A stretch of DNA of 35,414 bases, taken from Ophryocystis elektroscirrha. Lineage: Eukaryota; Apicomplexa; Conoidasida; Neogregarinorida; Ophryocystidae. The stretch covers positions 1,432 to 36,845 of the forward strand of contig JAQIFP010000095.1 of the NCBI GenBank assembly GCA_030141585.1, read 5' to 3'. Under the pieces are notes generated by a model, which was not told where the DNA came from, searched no databases, and saw only the letters and a program-made list of their open reading frames with translations. The position numbers and the translations under genes were made by a program. This document shows, piece after piece, positions 11,592 through 23,241 of the stretch; positions within the stretch are counted from its first letter, which is position 1; every line of letters begins with the position of its first letter.

Positions 11592-12003
11592 AATTTACTT
11601 CATTTTTGTATTCTTAAAAAAAAATTTATACATATATATATATAGTCAGATTTTGCGACTTATAAATTATTTATAAGGTTTTGTTCCGAAATGTAAAATA
11701 CAAAATAACGCATATAAGTACAAAAATTATATTTGTTAAATCAGTGTTTTTCGTTAATAAAATACTTTATTTTATTAATTATCAGTAGTATATTCTAAAT
11801 GGCGTCTGAAGAAAAAAAAAAATAAAAGAAAAAGGAAAAAAAAAAAAAGAGAAAGAAAAAAAAAAAAATCAACTAGGTGGAGGGTTTTTGAATGCGTGAA
11901 GAGCTTTAGTAATTATCTTGCGACTACGAATTAATATATTTTTGGAATGATTTGAGAAAGAGTAACACAAATCTCTATCATACGATAAAAATGAATATGT
12001 AAA
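11592..12003. other. Intergenic between RTEL1 and the upstream gene, with A-rich tract
   Basis: This is the RTEL1 promoter side. It contains a striking purine run of A with scattered G at about 11808-11870 (plus strand). No gene was seen. A GC-richer patch around 11870-11960 has no recognisable product. Confidence 0.5.
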
Positions 12004-12617
12004 TTACTTAGGATTTTTATTGATTTCATTATATACTAACGAAGTTGACTTTTTCAGAATACTGAAATACTTATCACTAACTAAATATAAGTAAATAAAT
12101 TGTTGGTACTTAAATTAAAAGTCTGAGGCATATGGTATATTCCGGGAACTACTTTTTCCTTGAGAACCTTTTTTGAACGATCTGAAAACGATATTTGTAA
12201 TTTTTCGTCTTCATTTTCCATAGGCTCTACATCAACTATAACTTGAGCTCCGCGACAATTGCACGCTGATTTATTTGCATTAGAAATTCCTAAAAAAAAA
12301 ATTTGCTCAATTATACAAGATATTCATAAGTATAACATACCAAAACAAAACACATGGCGGTCTAAATTCTCCAAACCTCCTGATATTGCTGTATTTTTAG
12401 TATTTTCTAATTTTGTTTCTTTTGGGGGAGTTATTAATAATAAATTATCAGCACCAAAATGTTGTTTTATTGATTTTTGAGGTTCAATTTTAGAAGAATT
12501 GTCAAATTTACGTTTAATTCCAATGCATCTGTGAAAAATCAATTTTTTATCACAATCAAATTGGGTATAACTGATACCATAACATCTAGAATCCCATTCT
12601 GGCTGTTTGGGTTTCAT
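12004..12617 (-). CDS. Unknown 177-residue protein
   Basis: Three exons on the minus strand: 12617-12341, 12289-12110 and 12080-12004, with introns of 51 and 29 bp and matching phases. The frame opens at MKPKQPEWDSRCYG and ends NEINKNPK. The middle has a Cys-rich patch (SACNCRG) and a stretch (VIVDVEPMENEDEKLQI) reminiscent of beta strands. The last third is basic. I do not recognise a domain. The end depends on the very short 29-bp intron: without it the frame would stop a few codons later in AT-rich sequence, whereas splicing gives 25 further sensible codons. It lies upstream of RTEL1 on the same strand, with 412 bp between them. Confidence 0.6.
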
Positions 12618-13456
12618 AAATTACGAAATTTTTGAATACACAGTATTATTTGACTAATGAAGTGTGAATTAAGTTAATTAGTATTTGCTTTAATTTCATA
12701 TTTAAATTTATCTATTTTTTTTATATTATTTCACATTTTTGCTCAAACAAACACAATTACAAAAATTTTTGCTTAATAATCAAATGAAAGTGACTAGATA
12801 TTATATTCAAGTAAAAAGCTTACAATTGATATATCAATATGACCACATCAATATTTTTTAATTTTAACATATATATACATATTTATATACATATAAAAAA
12901 AAATTAGATCAAAAAATTAATTTCAATGCGCATATATTAATGAATACATCTTGCTATAGAGCTATGCAAATAAATCGAATAATAGTTCTTGGATTATTAA
13001 TTATACTGAAAAAAAAGCTGCTCAATGCAATTTCTCAATACCACAGAACAAAATCTAAACTTACAGTTTATTAACAATTTATTACCAGTTTTACCTTGTT
13101 ACGTCAACAAAGGAAATTCGGGAGTTAAAATTAAATCAAACAAAAATTTTAAATATTTATTTGTATCTGGAAAAAGCATATAGTTTGAAAATATAAATCA
13201 CTAATCTTTATTTATCAACAAAATGAATAATTCATTCGTAAAACTAAATATTCAATTTTTATTAACATATATTATGTATTATGTCGATCAGTTGAATAGC
13301 GAAATATAATTATTTTACTCCCTGTCGGCAGAACACTATAAGCACATTGTTGTTATAATACATATAATTTTTTTTGACCTTAAATTCTCTTATATGGATA
13401 TTTTGATATATTAAATAAGTTTTCAGTATATATACACATGCTGAATGTATGTTGGA

Positions 13457-13493
<37 letters not shown>

Positions 13494-13514
13494 CATTTAC
13501 CTGTGCATATTTGT
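12618..13514. other. Intergenic, AT-rich, with one rRNA-like 13-mer
   Basis: No coding exon seen. It contains an (AT)n run at about 13460-13491. On the minus strand at 13103-13091 it has the sequence cgtaacaaggtaa, identical to the nearly universal 3'-end motif of small-subunit rRNA; the flanks do not obviously continue the match. A slightly GC-richer patch at 13318-13356 is unexplained. Confidence 0.4.
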
Positions 13515-16500
13515 TTAGGAGGTGAAACCGGGAAATTTGAAATCAGGATTAGGAAGGAACTCATTGTTAACGAATGTGAAAGATATTATACGAGATTTAA
13601 GCCATCGTAGTTTATTTTTTGGTAGTTTTATTCCAGATTCTTTTTTAGGGAAATTGTTGGAGAGTATACAAGCGTTATTTTTTTCAGCAAGTAATATCAT
13701 ATACACCCAGCTTGAATTTTGCGGAGGAACTGTTGTTACGTAGCCTTCAAGTCTTTTGAATGTTTCCGCTATACTTTCAGAACGAAACTTCATAATCAGA
13801 TCCGACGCAATAATCATACACTAAAATAAAATATTAAGAGCTAATGTTGACATATATTCGTAGCAAATCTATGTATTCAAATAATTAAAATCTAATATAA
13901 ATAATATATATTAAACATATAAACAAAAATATGACATACTAAATTATTTAATATATCTATATATATATATAAACTTAAATATATATATAAATATAAATGT
14001 ATATATAAATACATATATCTAAATATATAAATACATATATATAATTAAATAAATACATATATAAATATGAATATATATATAGATACATATATAAGTACAT
14101 ATATAAGTACATATATAAGTACATATATAAGTACATATATAAGTACATATATAAGTACATATATAAGTACATATATATAAATATAAATATATAAATGTAT
14201 ATATAAATATGAATATATATATATAAATACATATATATAAATATAAATATATATATAAATACATATATAAATACATATATATAAATATAAATATGTATAT
14301 ATATATATATATATGAATATATGTATAAATAAATATATAAATACATATATATAAATATAAATATGAATATATATATAAATACATATATAAATGCATATGT
14401 ATGAATATAAATATATTTGTATTATTGTGTTATTTTATAGTGATATATGACCTGGTAATTTTTTTCCCTATAATATCTAAAGGCCAGTTCAATGTTATAC
14501 GCTTTGAATGTTTTTTCTGAGGCTTCTTCATCTCCAAGGCGACTTCCTAAAGAGTCTCCATCAATTATTATAAACTTCTCTGAAACATCCGGAGAGACTT
14601 GTTTAGACAAGCGAGCTGGAACTCGTCTATTAATTGCAGTATTAGGAGTAATATTCAAAATATCGAGTGATGCTTTTAAATGAATCTTGCCTCCACGAAT
14701 TGATTTCTCCAATTTCTTCCCACTTAATTTTTCTTGTTTAACATCTTCAACTGGCGGAACCAGTATTTTGTCGAGTGTATTAGATAAAACTTTGAGACGA
14801 GCAAAACGAACACAGCAAAGCTCAGATATGGGACATTCTTTATTACCATACAAAAATTTGGGATCATCTATTTATATATTTAGATATTTAAATAATTACT
14901 TTGAACCGGTTCTAAATCTGTAAAATCACAAGTAACATAAGTATTCAAATCAGGCTTATATAACTTCTGTTTTTTTCGAGTTACGGAACTGCTTCTTTTA
15001 TTAGGAGTAGTCTTATTAGGTCTTATAACAGATGCATAATTATAATCTGTAATATCAGTGGAAGATTTTTCTGAGTAGAAACACACAGGTATTGGTATAA
15101 ATCCAGTTAACCAAGATTCTCCAGCACATTTGTATTGTAAATATTCATCTATAAATAGTCACTTAGTATTTTTAATCAATTAATTAACTATTTAATTTAT
15201 ATAATTATTTATATTACATGATATTTCATTAAGTCCCAATTCTTTATGAAATACTTCAATAGATTTGTTAATTTGATTCTTAATAAGTGAAATTAGAGGA
15301 TAAATTGAGGAGGAATCAGTAATATAGAGTAACTTGGAATGAGCGATCCATAAGAGAAGGGGAATAATGCAGTTCCACAAAGAGGATACCGGAGATTGAA
15401 GAGCCTCTTGAAACAAACAAGATAAAAACTTGCAAATCAGGACACAAGAAAACTTTAATTGCTCATTTGCTTCAATTAAACTATCTAAATTCAATTTTGC
15501 GTCTTGAAACTCTAAAAACAAAATAAAAAAAAAAAAAAAAAAGATACCTTGAGTATATATAAGCCTAATATGTTGATATTCGTTATTAATACAATTTTGA
15601 ATTTGTTCGTAATTTTTCATATCAGATACATCATAAATTAAATTATCTGAAGAATTTGACGAATATAATGCAAAGTTTATAGAATTAGCATAATCTGCTA
15701 TATTTTTTCCAATTTGCTGTTGTTTTTCCCAGACGCCAGAAGTTTCTATCATTGTCAATAAAAGTAAATTTACAACTAAAAAAAAAAAAGAATTGGTTTT
15801 TTTTTTTTTTACTATTGCAATATGAAACTTGCATTTTGGATGAACTTAAGACACTATAATTGTTTTGCAGAAGCTCTATAAATAAGGAGAAATCTTTATA
15901 AAAATGATCCAATCTTAGACGCATAAGCACTGATTCTAAGATGTGTAAAAATCTAAAACTTTTTTTTTTTTTTTTTTTACCTCGAAAGAATAAAATCACA
16001 TGTATCCATTTTTAAGCGTTCATCTAGGGCACCTTTTTGTGCTAAAATAACGGTCAAAACATCCGTATTTTTACACGCAAAAATACTATATATTACAATT
16101 ATTTTCTTAAGTAAAAACTCACCTTAAGCAACTTCGTAAAATATACATTATTTGGGTCATATAATCGTCTTTAACGGCAGCTAAATTTGCCCATTGAGAA
16201 TACAAGTGTCCCTCCTAATTTAGACTGTTACTCTTAAACTTGTATATTAGACATATTATTATGACAAAATATATGCAGGGTTTTTTTGTAAAAAGTTGCA
16301 TGTGGAAAAATCATGTACGTATATAATCATTTTTTTTTTTACTAGATACAATTTTAATATATTTTTTTTTATATAAATATATATAAATAATAATTACGTT
16401 AAAATTTATAATAATTAACATAATGGGCTAATTCAATAGTGAAAAATACAGTTAAACAGTGCCAATTTATAATTATCAACCCTACCTGTGGAAAAACTAA

Positions 16501-17469
16501 TTCAGCCTCCTTATAATACTTTAAAGATTGGCTGTAACAAAACTCTTTGAAAGTATCTTCTGTGGGCGTCAATTCGAGGTACCTGCAACAATAGCGATAA
16601 ACATCTCCCAAAATTATGTTTAAATGACAGTAAAAATGTTTTGCTTCTGCTGTAGACAAATCGGTACAATTTTTTAAAATATTTTCAAAAGTTTTTATGG
16701 CATTTATGTAAAAATCTTTTTGCAGTTTTTTTTTCTCCTGAAGTTTGAAGCAAAACACGGAAATCCAACAAGCGGATAACAATCGCCGAGACGCTGCATG
16801 TGGGTATAACTTCATGATAGTAGGTAAATAATTTTCAACTACTGGTTCTGATTTAAAACCTTTTAATTCACTATTTTTATTATTTTCACTTTTATATAAA
16901 TTTTTATTTTTGTTTGCGTCTGTCGGGAGTTTTTTTTTGGAATTTTGAATAATGTCGTTATTTTTATATTTATTGTCTAAATAACCATCAGAGGCACCCT
17001 GAGTGTCTGAGGAAACTTTCAAATCCTTAACACAAGCGTCCTTCTGGGAATGACCGTTATCTTCTCCTTTATGCCATGATTTCTGATTATGCGGCGTCAT
17101 TAAATCCAAACCTTCCAAAATGTGCCGACTAGGCGTAAACTTTTTATGCAGATTTTTTTCTTCATAAATATCTGCCCTCATTACACAAATTGGTTTTTCA
17201 CATTTTTCCTTTTCTTTAAGATCACTATTTAAGGTATGCTTGAAATGATATGTAACCCCGCCTTCCAAAGATAACTTTTTTTTTTTTAAAATAGAAGCCA
17301 TAAAATCCGCATCAGACTTATTTGTGTACTCAAATTCATAATCGCCTATTTTACCAAACCTTCCAGCTAATTCAACCTGTTTTGCTTCTGACGTTAACTT
17401 AGACTCACTTCGAGCTTGTGGTGGAACATATAATGGTCTATCTTTTTTACGTATGTTATTGTTTTGCAT
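13515..17469 (-). CDS. EST1/SMG5-6-7-like protein with degenerate Zc3h12a-type NYN domain
   Basis: Likely nonsense-mediated decay or telomere-associated EST1-family protein. Nine exons: 17469-16486, 16214-16123, 16085-15981, 15952-15813, 15775-15548, 15511-15218, 15148-14900, 14867-14452, 13820-13515; 937 residues. Residues 1-220 are polar and probably disordered, starting with a basic, proline-containing stretch ([13 protein letters not shown]). A 14-3-3-like/TPR helical region follows: [17 protein letters not shown], then [20 protein letters not shown] (compare family LGD..RY and YY..A..L.P..G..YNQ), then [11 protein letters not shown] and [10 protein letters not shown]. The C-terminal domain (about 796-937) reads [24 protein letters not shown] and [14 protein letters not shown], which fits the Regnase (Zc3h12a) NYN RNase layout. 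Only the first aspartate (D800) is kept: the DD pair is SS (872-873), and SND is SNN. It is therefore probably catalytically inactive, as in SMG5. SMG6-type PIN is the alternative reading. The intron at 15512-15547 is 36 bp and stop-free. Confidence 0.8.
13975..14400. repeat. Tandem TATATAAATACA arrays and 12-bp (gtacatatataa)n in an intron
   Basis: About seven exact 12-bp units run from about 14096 to 14177, flanked by imperfect ATATATAAATACAT arrays, in the last intron (13821-14451) of the EST1-like gene. Two overlapping minus-strand open frames of about 125 codons here are repeat artefacts. Confidence 0.9.
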
Positions 17470-18011
17470 TTGCTGCAGAAACAGGACTATTCAAAATATT
17501 TGTCTGTTAGAATTCTTTTTAAATTTTATTATTTTTACATAGTTCCTTCTTTTTTTTTTTTTTTTTTTTCTCTTAGTAAAATTGTTTTTCTATAGAACTG
17601 ATAAATTGAAAGATACATTGTTTACATAATATTTTTTTTCTTTAGGAATATAAATACAATTTGGTTGAGTAACTTTTCTGCAACAATAATGTTTAGTTTT
17701 TAAAAAGTGCAGTTTATCTACTCAAACTTTTTTTTTTTTTGTTTACATACATTTAACAAGTATAAGTTATCATAAACTCATTTAAAATAAAAAAACCCAA
17801 TAATTACTGTATTAAGGAAGATATCCCGATAAATTTGAACAAAATTAAAAAAGAATAAGGGCTAAAATGGCAGATTCATAGCGGTAAAATATTGACTTGC
17901 TTGACTTTTTATTTAGTTATACATATTTGAATGTTATCGTTTGTAAGTAAAAACATGTATTTAAGTAATGCACGAAAAACTTTTTTTTTTTTTTTCTAAT
18001 CAATAGATTAA
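17470..18011. other. Intergenic with poly-T tracts
   Basis: Promoter side of the EST1-like gene. Several T-runs (17548-17570, 17730-17740, 17981-17996) and no coding exon. A possible acceptor (tctgcag on the minus strand) just upstream of the ATG suggests a spliced 5' leader, which cannot be confirmed here. Confidence 0.4.
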
Positions 18012-19990
18012 TCAAAAATATACTTGGAATGGTGTATTCAATACTTGCATTATATCAGAATTTTGAGGTTTTATTTCCAACTTTTCACCAGCTTCTTTCA
18101 AAAGTTTAGCTTTATCATTTTTTTTCAACAACCTTAAATGCTTTGAAAGCCTGTTTATATGTATTACTTTTTTTTTTTTTTTTACCTTGGTAATCTTTTT
18201 TTTATAGGGTGTTTGAAATGGCAAAAAGCACATTTTAACCCATTTACACATCCTTCCTTTCGAGAATTATTGGTAAATGCACAAGGACGACAAGTTCCTA
18301 AGCTGTGATTAATTGATCCTATAGAAGTTAACATTCCATTTTCATCTAATGGAATTGTAGAAATATCAATCTCTTCAGATGGATATGAAGCAATTTTACT
18401 CTCTATTTCGGTTTTTGAAGATGAAATTTCTTTATTGATATTTGTTAAATCTCTCATTAAAACATCAAGAAAATTTGGTTTAAGCTCTTTGTTTTCTTCA
18501 CTAGAGTTGATTTGGTCCCATAAATTTTCTGGTATTGTGTTCTCAATTGAAGTTTCGTAATTATAATTGAATCCAGGCTCAAATTCCATGGAATCAAACA
18601 TTTGTAACTTTGGAACGGATGTATCTATACAAATTCAACTATTACTGTAACAATACCAAATTAATACTATACATTAATAGATATATATACATTTCACTGT
18701 ATACTACATAAAATATGCCTTATTGATATTTCTTTGCAATTCACTATTATATACATACATATATATATATATGTGTATACATATATATATACATTAACAC
18801 ATACATAAATACAGACATATAAAAATATATATCTGCATATATATGTATATATATAATGACATTAGTCACTTTGTATTCATAAAGTACATATATATATATA
18901 TATATATATATGGGTAGCCACATATATATATATATATATATGTACATAGAGTATATAGATTATATCTTTGTAGTATATATTACATAAACTTATAAATTAA
19001 GATATAAAAGAACTATAGTATCCTATAAAAATGAAGCATTATACAATTATTCTTACTTATACATGATTATTGTGTTATACTATTCTATATTAAAATAAAA
19101 ATGTATATATAAATTTTTAGTTATATATGTATATATATACTAATGTTCATAAATATGACTACTTATATATATACATATACATAAATACATATATACACAT
19201 CTATACACATATACATAAATACATATATACACATCTATACACATATACATAAATACATATATACACATATATACACATATATACACATATATACACATAT
19301 ATACACATATATACACATATTTACACATATATACACATATATACACATGTTTACATATATATATAATAATAAATTAATGTCNNNNNNNNNNNNNNNNNAC
19401 ATATATACACATATATACACATATATACACATATATACACATATATACACATATATACACATATTTACACATATATACACATATATACACATGTTTACAT
19501 ATATATATAATAATAAATTAATGTCTATAATGGCTTTATAAATTAATAGTAATGTGAATGAATAAGTATATATCCAAAAATAATTAATTGCACCAACTAT
19601 TATGTATAAATTAATATTATGTAATATATAAGTCTATTATATAAATGAAATTCCAAAAATATATTTTTAAATATATAAATAATGATATTTATAATTTATT
19701 GTATATATCATCTAAATGATATTACTGTAATTAACTTCATCCATTGAGTTCATGGTACTATACATGCCAGGTAAATTGAAACGCTCGAAAAGTGCATTTC
19801 CATAATCATCAACATTCGAACAGCTTCTGAAAAAGCGTTGATCGTAATCATCCATTTCTTTCGTTAAAGCTACACAAGCCAAAGTTGTTGCATGACGCAA
19901 AGGAAACATAGTTTCAACGGAATTCTGTGCACATTGCGTCGAACACGATTGTGAAGAATTATTAGCATTTGAATTCTGGGAAAATGCCAT
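18012..19990 (-). CDS. C3H1-type zinc-finger protein
   Basis: Probable RNA-binding protein. Three exons: 19990-19726, 18624-18186 and 18150-18012; 280 residues. Residues 1-88 (MAFSQNSNANN...) are Asn/Ser-rich with scattered Cys. The middle is acidic. Near residue 200 comes GSINHSLGTCRPCAF, then GCVNGLKCAFCHFKH. This gives a Cys-x5-Cys-x3-His finger tail preceded by two more cysteines, a form I associate with protist C3H1 proteins. After it comes a basic helix (KHLRLLKKNDKAKLLKEAGEKL). The join of exon 1 to exon 2 is inferred: the donor at 19725 and the acceptor at 18625 have matching phase, and the frame is open before the internal ATG at 18601. If the join is wrong, exon 1 is a separate 92-residue frame and the zinc-finger protein starts at 18601. 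The 1101-bp first intron holds repeats and the assembly gap. The second intron is 35 bp. Confidence 0.65.
18750..18950. repeat. TA-rich microsatellites in intron
   Basis: Several imperfect (AT)n and ATATGT runs inside the first intron of the zinc-finger gene. Confidence 0.8.
19160..19515. repeat. (acacatatat)n array duplicated across an assembly gap
   Basis: Copies of the 10-bp unit acacatatat run from about 19256 to 19340 and again from 19399 to about 19480. Both copies end in the same unique-looking tail (acatgtttacatatatat, then ataataataaattaatgt), the first directly before the Ns and the second at about 19489-19524. Confidence 0.9.
19382..19398. other. Assembly gap, 17 Ns
   Basis: A run of 17 N lies inside the repeat array. 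Flanking sequence on the left is repeated on the right, so the true length is unknown and the left copy may be a false duplicate. Confidence 0.95.
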
Positions 19991-20598
19991 TTTTTCCCAA
20001 TATTATAATACTTTTGCTAATTTTAATATGATTGTCTGACTTCTTTCATTATTTTTATATATTGTGAAATATATGGAAAATTACTTATTTATTATTTACT
20101 AATACGCCTAAAAAACATAGTAAAAATAGTTTTTTTTTTTTTTTTTTTAAATGACTACATGTATACTAGTATGAGTTTTCTTTTTTTAATTTTATTCTGT
20201 TCGAATACTTCAGTTACCTTTATACTATAATAATCAAATCTAATAATTTATTAGAAAAAGTTGCTGTAAACTTAAATAAAATAATCTTAAAAAAATTGAG
20301 AGTACCAGAAAATTGTAAGGAATTGTTTCTTTAAAGGAAGAAAAAATTAAATTGAAGGAAAGTACAATTATATATATTGAGTTTAAGCGTAATACGTTTC
20401 ACATATATCAATAACATCTTAATAAAAGTTATCTGTAATTCAAATCGATAACCAAATGTCATGTAAGCAAAAAAAAAAAAAAAAAAAAAAAATTGGTTTA
20501 TAAATCATACGATCTAAGTACTTTTTGTCTCTCCTGTTGTAATTTCGGTATGTAAACAGAAAAGTCTTCCTAGAAAAAATACCCCTACAGATAAGAAA
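19991..20598. other. Divergent promoter region between zinc-finger and SLC35F6-like genes
   Basis: 608 bp between two divergent start codons. It contains a T-run (20130-20148) and a long A-run (20469-20491) and is otherwise AT-rich. No exon seen. Confidence 0.5.
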
Positions 20599-22885
20599 AT
20601 GTCAGGAGTTCAAACATCTTTGGATAGCGGAACTGCTAAAGCACAATTAGACACAAATGTTGACGATATCGAACAAAATAAACCACAAATGTATACTATA
20701 TCGCGAAAATGGATTCTCATGGCTACCATTGTTATGCTGGTAACAGCAACTTACGACACTTTAGCATCGAAATTTCAAAACAGAACATATTTGCCTATTT
20801 CTCCGGGGGGTCCGTACAAATATTTCGAGGCTCCTATGTTGCAGACATTTATAGGAAATTTGGGAGGTACTTTTTATAATAATAACTTTTTGATTATTAT
20901 ATTCTATGGAATATACGTGCCTAAATAAACAAGCTGCTTCATTATAAATTAATTATTTAGTATAATATAAATATATCCTTCCGTATATATACGTATGCAT
21001 TTAATAATGTGGATTTATTACCTTTTTACTATGTACCTTATTATTCAGATGAGATATGATTTACTTTGTAAATAATTTAGATCATTTACACCCAAAGTAT
21101 TTTATAAAGAAATATTACTGTATACATAATGCATGACAAATTCAAATGTATAATTGATCTTTGATTACCCTGAATTATTATTAGTCTAAACAGTATATAG
21201 TATATACAGGCGAACAATAACATAAGCATATAAAGAATAAAAAGCTACATTTGTTATTCTTTTGATATGATTATAAATATGTATAGATTAATCCGGTACA
21301 TAGTTATATGTTTTATTTGCACTTCATACATATATAAAAAAAAAAAAAAAAAAAAACTTAAGTATGTTCTTAATATTGTACACATAAACTCATACATTAT
21401 TTAATTATTCTTCACTTTCCGCTTAAGAAAAAAGCTTTATTTTATGTGTATAGAATCTTATAATGATGAGATATATATATAAACCTTCATAATACGTGAA
21501 ATATTTATTTTATTTTTTTCTAGCTCCTTTCATTTTGCTAATATATAAAATTGAGTGTTGGCTCAGTAAAAAACACAACAGACCAAATATGATGCAATTT
21601 GCTGACTCGTATGATTCCCAAAAACCAAAAACTCCCATTCTTCTTTGGATCATTCCGGCTTTAGTTGATTTGAGCTGCAATTTGTGCTTAAATGTTGCAT
21701 CCATGCGAGTACAAGCGTCAATTGTTCAAGTATTAAGAGCTTGGGGTATTATTCCCACATTTATTCTCACAGCGTATGGTCTAAAAAATAGGATTTATTG
21801 GCATCAAATTTTTGGTGTGGTAAATAATTAAAAAAAAAAAAAAAGTGGTATTATTATAGGGCTTTGTCGTTATAGGAACAGGTGTTACAGGCTATAATGC
21901 TTTCATCAATCCCGATCCCAACACAAACTATTCAAGTGGGCATTGGGTAGGGATACTAGCAGCTATAATTGGAACATGTGCGGGGTCTTTGTTATTTTTG
22001 ATGGAGGAAGCTATATTTCGATACTATTCTTGTTCTCCGTTTGAGTCCAGTGGTTATATGGGTATATATAATATATTCACAAGTGCCGGCGTTTTGGCTG
22101 TTTTTCACTATACTGGGAAGGAAAACATTATAGGTTCCTTATATCAAATGACTTTAGGAAACAAAGAAGCTAATTTGTTACTATTCAGTAATAATTACAA
22201 ATTCCAATAATAATTTAAATAATGCTATCATAATACTTATATATTTACATTGCAGTAAACGTAAATCTATCAATAATATTCATAAATATATATATATATA
22301 TATATATTTATATTTTCTTTGCACTTAATATAATTTATTTGAACTAATACAATTATTTTTCTTTTTATTATTATTATTATTATGCAATTATTATTGTTAT
22401 AAGTAGACGTATATATAGATTTAATACGTTTAAATAAAAATATATATTTTTTGTATATATGGTATGAAATAGCATCTTTTATATTTAAACTTATATAGGT
22501 GAACGTTAATTATAAAATTAACTAATTACGCTTAGGTTTAATCTTGTTTGCTATCTCCGTTGGCTTGCATATGCTTTCAGGAGTAATGATTACAAAATTG
22601 GCTTCCTGTTTGTTACGTGTTGTAATAAATTCGGGTCGCATTATAACAGTGTATGTTTTCGCACTTATACTAGGATGGGAGTCGTTTATGCCTTTGCATC
22701 TCGCGGGAGTTATTCTTATACTCATCGCAATATTTACGTACAATTACAGTTATATCGATAACAAGTTTACTAACGGCTTTTGCTTAGATACTTTCTTCCG
22801 AAAAACAATTGACTTTTTACCAGCAAAGTACGAAGTTACTTATAATAAAGCTAAAATATCCGATTTGAAATTGAATATGAAGTAG
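20599..22885 (+). CDS. SLC35F6-like drug/metabolite-superfamily transporter
   Basis: Integral membrane transporter of the nucleotide-sugar/DMT superfamily; the human SLC35F6 protein is lysosomal/mitochondrial and its substrate is unclear. Four exons: 20599-20866, 21524-21819, 21860-22187 and 22536-22885; introns 657, 40 and 348 bp; 413 residues. After a polar N-terminus of about 35 residues come hydrophobic segments throughout, about ten in all. Family similarity as I recall it: LVTATYDTLASKFQNR (compare LVTGSINTLSAKW), WIIPALVDLSCNLCLNVAS (compare PPALCDMTGTSLMYVAL), then LMEEAIFRYY (compare VLEEKFVYK), and near the end ALILGWESFMPLHLAGVILI (compare LALGWEAFHALQILGFLIL). A final hydrophilic tail ends LKLNMK. 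PfCRT belongs to the same superfamily, but the detailed matches favour SLC35F6. The last splice (a|gt to agt) restores the segment LILFAISVGL. Confidence 0.88.
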
Positions 22886-23241
22886 ATTAAAAAAGAAAAC
22901 CCGTTAGGAAACAAATATTGATATTTTTTTTTTGGATGATTTTTAGTAGCTTGAAGTGTACAATCATTGAATTTAGGTTCATTTTTTTGATTTGATAGCT
23001 GAATTTTATACATGTGAGTTTAGTTAGATTTTTGTAGTTGATACAAACAATAAATAGAAATTCATTATTTTGATAATATAAAAAAAGTTTAGAATTTTAA
23101 AATTATTATCATATAATTTAATTAAAATATTTAAAAAGTAATTGATTTTGATTTATTATATATTGAAAAATGTATGTCATCACAAAATTTAAGTATTACC
23201 ATTATATACTCTTTTTTTATTAAACTCCCGCTATAAGGAGA
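22886..23241. other. Intergenic between SLC35F6-like gene and RPF1
   Basis: AT-rich, with nothing recognisable beyond 3' UTR and the promoter side of RPF1. Confidence 0.5.

Noticed and set aside
12259..12480. Plus-strand 73-codon frame
   Set aside because: It runs antisense to the 177-residue minus-strand gene and crosses its intron.
13975..14396. Two minus-strand open frames of about 125 codons in TATATAAATACA repeats
   Set aside because: Their sequence is entirely low complexity (YLYMYLYM and the like) inside an intron whose ends are fixed by phase.
13515..14867. Protein-only RNase P (PRORP) domain
   Set aside because: The catalytic DDW region is absent, and the [14 protein letters not shown] block fits Zc3h12a-type NYN better.
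19140..19541. Open frames reading ICVYMCIYVY on either strand, some spanning the Ns
   Set aside because: They arise from 10-bp acacatatat repeats and cross an assembly gap.
20599..22885. Chloroquine-resistance transporter (CRT)
   Set aside because: It belongs to the same superfamily, but specific segments match SLC35F6 better than CRT.
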